Shown here in pieces: positions 1 to 5,075 of a DNA stretch of 5,436 nt. Under the pieces are notes generated by a model. The model was not told the DNA's origin and searched no databases. It was given only the letters and a program-made list of their open reading frames with translations. Numbering within the stretch: position 1 is the first letter of the stretch; each line of letters starts with the position of its first letter. This stretch comes from an uncultured Clostridia bacterium (GTDB lineage: Bacteria; Bacillota; Clostridia; Oscillospirales; Ruminococcaceae): NCBI GenBank assembly GCA_937901465.1, contig CALGTU010000062.1, positions 1-5,436 of the forward strand. Reading direction: 5' to 3'. The position numbers were made by a program, and so were the translations under genes.

Positions 1-224
1 AATATATCATTCAGCGTTCAAAAGGACTTGGTGAAAACGAACCTGAAATGATGTCGCTTACAACTATGAATCCTGATACAAGAAGACTGATAAAGGTTAC
101 GCCTACAGACATTGAAAAAACAGCATATATGTTTGAAATGCTTTTAGGAGACGATCTTCAAGGAAGAAAAGATTACATTTCAGAAAACGGTAGCCGTTAT
201 CTTGATTTTGCAGATATAAGTTAA
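1..224 (+). CDS. parE: Topoisomerase IV (gyrase-type) subunit B, C-terminal end, 5' partial
   Basis: The reading frame is open from base 3 to a TAA at 222-224 and encodes the last 73 residues of a GyrB/ParE-family protein. This subunit hydrolyses ATP and, through its TOPRIM domain, works with the A subunit to cut and pass DNA duplexes. The fragment opens with IIQRSKGLGE, the family's QR-KGLGE segment at the end of the TOPRIM region. It continues with TTMNPDTRRLIKV (compare the usual TTMDPETRRLLQV) and ends with the GDDLQGRKDYISEN block (compare GDDVEPRREFIEEN). The start, the ATPase domain and most of TOPRIM lie outside the window. A ParC-like A subunit follows 16 nt downstream, so the two are probably co-transcribed and make the two halves of one enzyme. 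I prefer ParE over GyrB because the partner lacks a proper GyrA box; the fragment alone cannot separate them. Confidence 0.93.
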   Translation, partial: YIIQRSKGLGENEPEMMSLTTMNPDTRRLIKVTPTDIEKTAYMFEMLLGDDLQGRKDYISENGSRYLDFADIS

Positions 225-226
225 GA

Positions 227-233
227 AAGGAGG
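227..233 (+). promoter_or_regulatory. Shine-Dalgarno of the A-subunit gene
   Basis: AAGGAGG, a near-perfect anti-16S match, sits 7 nt before the ATG at 241 and just after the parE stop at 222-224. It fixes the parC start and makes translation of the A subunit efficient within the operon. Confidence 0.9.
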
Positions 234-240
234 AGATTTT

Positions 241-2478
241 ATGGCAGGAAGAAAGAAAAAAGAGCCTGAAAAGCGTATTAAGAAAATGCCTAATGCCGAA
301 ATAGAAAACAGCGGTGTTGTTGTTGAACAGAAGATAACAGATACTATTGAAAGCAACTATATGCCATATGCTATGAGTGTTATAGTTTCAAGAGCACTTC
401 CTGAAATTGATGGTTTCAAACCTTCTCACAGAAAGCTCCTCTATACAATGTATAAGATGGGTCTTTTAACAGGACAGAAGACAAAGTCTGCCAATGTAGT
501 AGGTCAGACTATGAAACTCAATCCTCATGGCGATGCTGCTATCTACGAAACACTTGTCCGTCTTTCAAGAGGAAATGAAGCACTTTTACACCCTTATGTT
601 GATAGTAAAGGTAACTTCGGTAAGGCATATTCAAGAGATATGGCTTATGCTGCATCACGATATACAGAAGTTAAACTCGAACCTATATGCAACGAACTTT
701 TCAGGGATATAGATAAGGATACAGTTGATTTTGTTCCTAACTACGACAATACAATGACAGAACCTACTCTTTTCCCGACAACATTTCCTTCGGTTCTCGT
801 AAATTCAAATGTCGGAATTGCTGTTTCTATGGCAAGTAATGTATGTTCTTTCAATATCTCAGAAATATGTGATACTACTATATCGCTTATAAAAAATCCT
901 GAACATGATATTATTTCAACACTTAAAGGTCCTGATTTTTCGGGTGGCGGATTTATAATCTATGATGAAGCAGAACTTCTGAAAGTTTATGATACGGGCA
1001 GAGGAAGCATAAAAGTTCGTTCAAAGTATAATTTTGATAAAGATGCAGGTTGTATTGAAATAACAGAAATTCCTCCTACAACAACGGTTGAAGCTATTAT
1101 GGATAAAATCGTTGAACATATCAAATCAGGAAAGATTAAGGAAATATCGTATATAAGAGACGAAACAGATATTTCAGGTCTTAAACTTGCGATTGATATA
1201 AAGCGTGGGGTAGACCCTGATAAACTTATGCAGAAACTGTATAGGATGACACCTTTACAGGATAGCTATCCTTGCAATTTCAATATTCTTATAGGCGGAA
1301 CTCCCAGAGTTATGGGAGTCAGAGAAATTCTTGAAGAATGGACAGCCTTCAGAAAAGAATGCGTAAAGCGCAGAGTTTATTTTGACCTTGTAAAGAAAAA
1401 AGATAAACTTCATCTTTTAAAGGGACTTGAAAAAATTCTTCTTGATATTGATAAGGCAATTAAAATTGTCCGTGAAACCGAAGAAGAAGCCGATGTTGTT
1501 CCTAACCTTATGATAGGATTTGGAATTGATGAAATTCAGGCAGAATATGTTGCTGAAATAAAACTCCGTCATCTTAATAAAGAATACATTCTCAAAAGAA
1601 CAGGCGAAATAGAACAACTCGAAAAAGATATTGCCGAAATGCAGGATATTCTTGCAAACGAAAAGAAAATCGGAAAGATTATCATTTCAGAACTTGAAGA
1701 TGTCAAGAAGAAATATGGTCAGCCAAGAAAAACACAGTTTATCTATGCCGGAGATATTGAAGAAGAAAGCGTCGAAGAAGAAGTTCCTGATTATCCTGTT
1801 AATCTTTTTCTTACAAAGAGTGGATATTTCAAGAAAATCACTCCTCTTTCACTCCGAATGGGTGGAGAACAGAAATTCAAAGAAGGCGACACAATGGCGT
1901 TCTCTATCGAAACAACTAATAGAGCAGATATTCTTTTCTTCAGCGATAAATCACAGGTTTATAAGGCTAAAGCCTCACAGTTCCAGGATACTAAAGCAAG
2001 TAATTTAGGAGAGTTTATTCCTGCAAAACTTGGTTTTGATGAAGGTGAAAACCTTGCTTCAATGGCTGTAACTTTAGATTATTCCGAAACTCTGCTTTTC
2101 TTCTTTGAAAACGGAAAGGTTGCTAAAGTTCCTATAAATGCTTATGAAACAAAGCTTAATCGAAAGAAACTCAGCAATGCTTATTCTGATAAGAATCCTC
2201 TTGTAAAGATGATAGAAATAAAGGATAATACCGATATTCTTATCAAATCAACAAGCGGAAAAGCACTTGTTTTTAATTCGGGTATGATTTTGCCTAAGAC
2301 TACAAAGAACACAATAGGCGTTGCTGTTATGACGCTAAAATCGAAATCCAAGGTTGAATCTGCTTATATTGTAACAGAAGAATTAGCACCCGATGTTGAA
2401 AAATACCGTGCTAAAAATATTCCTGCCGCAGGAAGCTACGCAAGAGACCTTGAAGATTACGAACAACTTACATTTTAG
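241..2478 (+). CDS. parC: DNA topoisomerase IV (gyrase-type) subunit A
   Basis: This is a complete 745-residue GyrA/ParC-family protein, the DNA breakage-reunion subunit of a type IIA topoisomerase. It relaxes and decatenates DNA with the ParE-type partner encoded just upstream. Landmarks are a basic N-terminal tail (1-18), the YAMSVIVSRALPEIDGFKP segment (43-61), PHGDAA (95-100) and the catalytic tyrosine Y141 in ASRYTE (138-143). The C-gate and coiled-coil region spans about 365-490. A shortened C-terminal domain (about 517-710) shows roughly four beta-pinwheel blade repeats of the LFLTKSGYFKK / ILFFSDKSQVYKAK type. The canonical GyrA box (QRRGGKG-like) is replaced by RMGGEQKFKEGD (539-550), which argues for ParC rather than GyrA. 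The family's GMATNIPPHN block reads SMASNVCSFN (196-205), as I recall from the second topoisomerase set of Clostridia. At the quinolone-contact positions it has A99 and E103. A weakly GyrA-like clostridial paralogue is the only serious alternative name. Confidence 0.95.
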   Translation: MAGRKKKEPEKRIKKMPNAEIENSGVVVEQKITDTIESNYMPYAMSVIVSRALPEIDGFKPSHRKLLYTMYKMGLLTGQKTKSANVVGQTMKLNPHGDAAIYETLVRLSRGNEALLHPYVDSKGNFGKAYSRDMAYAASRYTEVKLEPICNELFRDIDKDTVDFVPNYDNTMTEPTLFPTTFPSVLVNSNVGIAVSMASNVCSFNISEICDTTISLIKNPEHDIISTLKGPDFSGGGFIIYDEAELLKVYDTGRGSIKVRSKYNFDKDAGCIEITEIPPTTTVEAIMDKIVEHIKSGKIKEISYIRDETDISGLKLAIDIKRGVDPDKLMQKLYRMTPLQDSYPCNFNILIGGTPRVMGVREILEEWTAFRKECVKRRVYFDLVKKKDKLHLLKGLEKILLDIDKAIKIVRETEEEADVVPNLMIGFGIDEIQAEYVAEIKLRHLNKEYILKRTGEIEQLEKDIAEMQDILANEKKIGKIIISELEDVKKKYGQPRKTQFIYAGDIEEESVEEEVPDYPVNLFLTKSGYFKKITPLSLRMGGEQKFKEGDTMAFSIETTNRADILFFSDKSQVYKAKASQFQDTKASNLGEFIPAKLGFDEGENLASMAVTLDYSETLLFFFENGKVAKVPINAYETKLNRKKLSNAYSDKNPLVKMIEIKDNTDILIKSTSGKALVFNSGMILPKTTKNTIGVAVMTLKSKSKVESAYIVTEELAPDVEKYRAKNIPAAGSYARDLEDYEQLTF

Positions 2479-2481
2479 TAA

Positions 2482-2519
2482 AAAGAAGGCACAACTCTCT
2501 TGTGCCTTCTTTGTTTTTG
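2482..2519 (+). terminator. Rho-independent terminator of the parE-parC operon
   Basis: A perfect 13-bp inverted repeat (AAAGAAGGCACAA at 2482-2494, TTGTGCCTTCTTT at 2500-2512) encloses a 5-nt loop CTCTC and is followed by GTTTTTG. It starts 4 nt after the parC stop, which marks the end of the topoisomerase operon. Confidence 0.92.
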
Positions 2520-2528
2520 TGCTATACT
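2500..2528 (+). promoter_or_regulatory. Probable sigma-A promoter with extended -10, overlapping the terminator
   Basis: TATACT at 2523-2528 is one mismatch from TATAAT and is preceded by TGC (2520-2522), giving the extended -10 form TGnTATACT. At a 17-nt spacing lies TTGTGC (2500-2505), a weak -35 that is also the start of the terminator's 3' arm. Transcription would begin around 2535, leaving a short leader before the ATG at 2551. The call rests on sequence match alone. Confidence 0.5.
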
Positions 2529-2550
2529 TTCTGTGGAAGTGGGGGATTAT

Positions 2551-2928
2551 ATGGAAGAAAAAATAACTCTCTGCGGTGATAACTGCGTTTATTGCCCAAG
2601 ATATAATGCCAAAACCAATGATGAACTTGAAAAGGTCGCTGAGCTATGGTATAGAATAAGTTTCAGGGATGAAATTGTTTCTAACGATGAAATAAAATGC
2701 GATGGCTGTTCATCTCATAAAAAATGCACATATAATCTCGTTGAATGTACTCATAATCACAAAGTAGAAAAATGCAATATGTGTAGTGAATTTCCCTGCG
2801 ATAAAATAAACGATATGTTAAAGCGTTCAAAAGAATATCAGAAAAAATGCAGGGAAGTATGTTCAGAGGAAGAATACAAAACCCTCGAAAAAGCATTTTT
2901 TGATAAAGAGAATAATCTGAAAAAATAG
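2551..2928 (+). CDS. DUF3795-type cysteine-rich small protein
   Basis: A 125-residue protein that resembles the DUF3795 family, whose function is not established. It has 12 cysteines arranged as C8-x3-C12-x2-C15, C50-x2-C53-x5-C59-x6-C66, C75-x2-C78-x4-C83, and C100/C104 near the end, plus H56, H68 and H70. The family hallmarks are CGDNCVYCP near the N-terminus, a CDGC centre, and CNMCSEFPCDK. The pattern suggests a metal-binding (zinc or iron-sulphur) fold, which is inference. There is no signal peptide or membrane segment, so it is probably cytosolic. The frame is open upstream to a TTG at 2500, but that lies inside the terminator hairpin. ATG 2551 is preferred because homology begins there and a G-rich ribosome site (GTGGGGGA, 2539-2546) precedes it. 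It probably has its own promoter and is not part of the topoisomerase operon. Confidence 0.87.
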   Translation: MEEKITLCGDNCVYCPRYNAKTNDELEKVAELWYRISFRDEIVSNDEIKCDGCSSHKKCTYNLVECTHNHKVEKCNMCSEFPCDKINDMLKRSKEYQKKCREVCSEEEYKTLEKAFFDKENNLKK

Positions 2929-2957
2929 TTTGATTTTAACGATAAATAAGAATTTAT

Positions 2958-2962
2958 AGGAG
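2958..2962 (+). promoter_or_regulatory. Shine-Dalgarno favouring a TTG start at 2971
   Basis: AGGAG lies 8 nt before TTG 2971, an ideal spacing, but 32 nt before ATG 2995, which is too far to serve it directly. It is the main argument for the longer form of the DUF5071-type protein. Confidence 0.5.
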
Positions 2963-2994
2963 CAGAAAATTTGAATTTGGTGGTGTATATTTAT

Positions 2995-3375
2995 ATGGAA
3001 ATTAGAGAACTACTTCCCAAAAATAAATTTGATAATTCTAATATAAATAGACTGTTTCTTCTCACAGATGAAGAAATCAAGCCAATTATATATGAATTAT
3101 TGGAATGGACACAAGACTATAATTGGCCAATAACTAAAGAAATAATTCCTGTTCTTTTAGAAAGAGAAGATTTAATTTTCCCATATATAAGAGAAATTTT
3201 ACAAAGTAATGACGAAGAATGGATATACTGGATTATCAAATTGTTATTACCATCGTTTTCTGTATCTCATAAAAATATGTTGAAAGATGAGATTGTAAGA
3301 TTGACTAATTCGTCAGAAGAAGATTATAAAGAAATTGCATTTGAGTTTTGTCATACATATTTTAGTGATTTATAA
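2995..3375 (+). CDS. DUF5071-type small helical protein
   Basis: A 126-residue protein that resembles the uncharacterised DUF5071 family. Its N-terminus, IRELLPKNKFD, and the block LLEWTQDYNWPI (about 34-45) are the family's typical features (compare LLPK-KHD and ELLEWLQDMNWP). EEWIYWIIKLLLP (about 75-87) follows. The protein appears all-helical, HEAT/ARM-like, acidic and cytosolic, with no catalytic motif that I can see. The start is uncertain. ATG 2995 matches where family homology begins but has only GGTGG (2979-2983) upstream. TTG 2971 would add 8 residues (MNLVVYIY) and has a better AGGAG (2958-2962) at 8-nt spacing. The gene is AT-richer than its neighbours (about 27-28% GC on sampled lines) and uses more A/T-ending codons, so it may have arrived separately. 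It lies 66 nt after the DUF3795 gene on the same strand and may be co-transcribed with it. Confidence 0.82.
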   Translation: MEIRELLPKNKFDNSNINRLFLLTDEEIKPIIYELLEWTQDYNWPITKEIIPVLLEREDLIFPYIREILQSNDEEWIYWIIKLLLPSFSVSHKNMLKDEIVRLTNSSEEDYKEIAFEFCHTYFSDL

Positions 3376-3410
3376 ATTCCTGTTTATCAAATTTCCTAAT
3401 TTATCTGTTA

Positions 3411-3455
3411 AAATCAAAATACCCCGTGAAAATTCTTCACAGGGTATTTTGATTT
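3411..3455. terminator. Long inverted repeat, probable bidirectional terminator
   Basis: Two 20-nt arms (3411-3430 and 3436-3455) pair with a single C-A mismatch around the loop AATTC. The core ACCCCGTGAA / TTCACAGGGT is flanked by A-rich and T-rich outer arms, so each strand ends its stem in a T-rich run (TATTTTGATTT on plus, ATTTTGATTTT on minus). It lies between the convergent DUF5071-type gene (ends 3375) and HD-domain gene (ends 3473), the expected place for a terminator shared by both. Confidence 0.85.
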
Positions 3456-3472
3456 ATTGATATATGGATTTT

Positions 3473-4141
3473 TTATAAAACATTCGTTCCGTTAACGGTC
3501 ATTCTGAATTCGAGTTTTAAAAACTCTGCGGCTCTTTTGCATAAAAGCATACGCTGAAGAAATATTTCAAAATATTCGAGAACAGAAGAAATTTCGGTGT
3601 CAATAACAACATCAAGTGTAAGAGATTTTTTGTCATCGCTGAGGATAAGCTCTGCCTTTTCAACTGCGTAATTTACACGGTCGTGAATATCGAATTTAAT
3701 CAATTCGGTATTTCTTACTCTTGAGCGCCTGACATCGCATTTGTCGGCTATTATAAGAGCGGCTGAAATCGGATTTATCGGTTGGGCGGTTGATTCATCG
3801 TGATTTCCTATAGCAGAAACTATCGTTGAAATATCTTCCGCAGGCATATCCATATGGTCCAAAAGTCTGAATGCCATCATAGCTCCGCTTTGTGCGTGGT
3901 CTATGCGATTTATTATATTTCCGATATCATGCATAAATCCTGCGATTTTTGCAAGATCACATTCATGCTCCGAATACCCGAGTTTTTCTAAAAGCCATGA
4001 AGCGTTTGTGGCAACCTTTTCAACGTGTGCAAACGAATGCTCTGTATATCCGATTGATTTCAATGCTTCATCCGATTTTTCAACATAGGTAATTATTTCT
4101 TTATCGTTTCTTATCTGTTTATAAGTAACACAGCTGTCCAT
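3473..4141 (-). CDS. HD-domain phosphohydrolase-like protein
   Basis: A 222-residue protein with an HD metal-dependent phosphohydrolase domain over about residues 35-140. The expected metal-binding residues appear in order: H39 (in FAHVEKV), H71-D72 (in GFMHDIGN), H82, H96, H114 (in GNHDES) and D133 (in IIADKCDV). This spacing suits a catalytically competent HD domain, possibly binuclear. The substrate cannot be told from sequence; family members act on nucleotides, cyclic nucleotides and other phosphoesters. ADKCDVRRSRVR (132-143) is followed by an alpha/beta tail with no second recognisable domain. There is no signal peptide or membrane helix. The ATG at 4141 has AGGAG (4150-4154) 8 nt upstream. 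It begins 11 nt after the end of the asparagine synthase gene, so the two are probably one operon with coupled translation. Confidence 0.9.
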   Translation of the reverse strand: MDSCVTYKQIRNDKEIITYVEKSDEALKSIGYTEHSFAHVEKVATNASWLLEKLGYSEHECDLAKIAGFMHDIGNIINRIDHAQSGAMMAFRLLDHMDMPAEDISTIVSAIGNHDESTAQPINPISAALIIADKCDVRRSRVRNTELIKFDIHDRVNYAVEKAELILSDDKKSLTLDVVIDTEISSVLEYFEIFLQRMLLCKRAAEFLKLEFRMTVNGTNVL

Positions 4142-4149
4142 TATTTTTT

Positions 4150-4154
4150 CTCCT
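4150..4154 (-). promoter_or_regulatory. Shine-Dalgarno of the HD gene, overlapping the asnB stop
   Basis: On the minus strand AGGAG (4154-4150) overlaps the asnB TAG (4155-4153) and lies 8 nt before the ATG at 4141. A ribosome ending on asnB would stop on this site, which suggests translational coupling. Confidence 0.85.
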
Positions 4155-5067
4155 ATACAAGTTCAAAGAAGTTTTCACTTGGTTTTTTGTCAGAAAAATA
4201 AACTTCATACCAGATAAGGAAAACAAATATTGTCCATACCTTTCTGCTGTTATCGGCTTTTCCTTCCTTGTGGTCATCAAGGTATCCTATAATTGCATCT
4301 GTATCAAAGAATTTCTTCGCAATGTCACTGCTGAATTTTTCTTTTACAACATTATAGTATTTTTCATCCTTAAGCCATACTCTTGTAGGAACAGGGAAGC
4401 CAAGTTTCTTTTTGTTTGCAGTCTGAGGAGGACACGCTCTTAATGCGGCCATTCTCATAGCATACTTTGTATTTTCTTTTGTAACACGATATTTTGTAGG
4501 TATCTTTTCAGCAACCGACATAACCTCTTTATCAAGGAAAGGAACACGAAGTTCGAGAGAATTCGCCATAGACATTTTATCGGCTTTTAAAAGAATATCT
4601 CCTGTCATCCAGAGATGAAGGTCAAGATACTGCATTTTGGTAACAGCGTCTTTATCCTTGACTTTATCATAGAAAGGCTTTGTAATTTCCATAGGGTTGG
4701 GGGCAGAAGTTGAAATCTTGAGTATCTTCTTGCGTTCCTCGACGCTGAACATATATGCGTTTCCGATAAATCTTTCTTCAAGGTCTTTTCCTCGTCTTAC
4801 AAGGAAATTAACTCCTCTTTTCTGTGGCAATTTCTGCGCAACATTTCCGATAGCACGTCTTATAGGTCTGGGAATAAGATTATATGCTGGTGCAGATGAG
4901 GGTTCTTTATAGATATTATATCCGCCGAATATTTCATCAGCACCTTCACCCGAAAGGACAACCTTTACATATTCAGACGCCTTGTTGCATACAAAATATA
5001 AGGCGACAGCGGCAGGGTCGGCGAGTGGTTCGTCCATATGATACTGGATTTTTGCAAAAGCATCGAA
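4153..5067 (-). CDS. asnB: Asparagine synthase (glutamine-hydrolysing), C-terminal domain, 5' truncated at junction
   Basis: This fragment of 304 codons plus stop encodes the synthetase half of an AsnB-type enzyme, which makes asparagine from aspartate, ATP and glutamine-derived ammonia. Numbered from the first homologous residue, it has FDAFAKIQYHMDEPLADP (1-18), the strong AsnB signature SGEGADEIFGGY (39-50), DLHLWMTGDILLKADKMSMA (149-168), LELRVPFLD (171-179) and KKKLGFPVP (219-227). Missing are the N-terminal glutaminase domain with its catalytic Cys and the ATP-binding SGGVDS loop; full-length AsnB is about 600 residues. The frame stays open to an ATG at 5424, but those 119 extra codons do not resemble any part of AsnB and are the antisense of an HdrA-like fragment, so I end the gene at the junction. 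The HD gene follows in the same operon. Confidence 0.9.
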   Translation of the reverse strand, partial: FDAFAKIQYHMDEPLADPAAVALYFVCNKASEYVKVVLSGEGADEIFGGYNIYKEPSSAPAYNLIPRPIRRAIGNVAQKLPQKRGVNFLVRRGKDLEERFIGNAYMFSVEERKKILKISTSAPNPMEITKPFYDKVKDKDAVTKMQYLDLHLWMTGDILLKADKMSMANSLELRVPFLDKEVMSVAEKIPTKYRVTKENTKYAMRMAALRACPPQTANKKKLGFPVPTRVWLKDEKYYNVVKEKFSSDIAKKFFDTDAIIGYLDDHKEGKADNSRKVWTIFVFLIWYEVYFSDKKPSENFFELV

Positions 5068-5075
5068 CTGACCAA
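5060..5075. other. Chimeric junction between asnB and an hdrA-like fragment
   Basis: AsnB homology on the minus strand runs to the codon for F at 5067-5065 and is lost beyond it: the family normally has a Tyr next, but Gln is encoded here. HdrA-like homology on the plus strand is readable from about 5068 (LTKYDEFAYS). Base composition rises from about 35% to about 50-60% GC on the right. The exact breakpoint is uncertain by several bases because the sequence near ATCGAACTG could belong to either side. Confidence 0.75.

Noticed and set aside
1417..1617. 66-codon minus-strand open frame inside parC
   Set aside because: It is low complexity (rich in F, N and I), antisense to the conserved C-gate region of parC, and has no ribosome site worth noting.
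1631..2008. 125-codon plus-strand open frame inside parC
   Set aside because: It is an alternative frame of the conserved parC C-terminal region, with a Lys/Ser-rich composition typical of out-of-frame reading.
2500..2550. TTG start at 2500 extending the DUF3795 protein by 17 residues
   Set aside because: The extra codons lie within the terminator hairpin and probable promoter, and family homology starts at ATG 2551.
2930..2958. Possible promoter TTGATT-17-TTTATA before the DUF5071-type gene
   Set aside because: The -10 matches only about half of the consensus, and such matches are expected by chance in AT-rich DNA.
3376..3472. Intergenic stretch between the convergent genes as a possible small RNA or attachment site
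   Set aside because: The inverted repeat is explained by a shared terminator; no direct repeats or further structure are visible around it.
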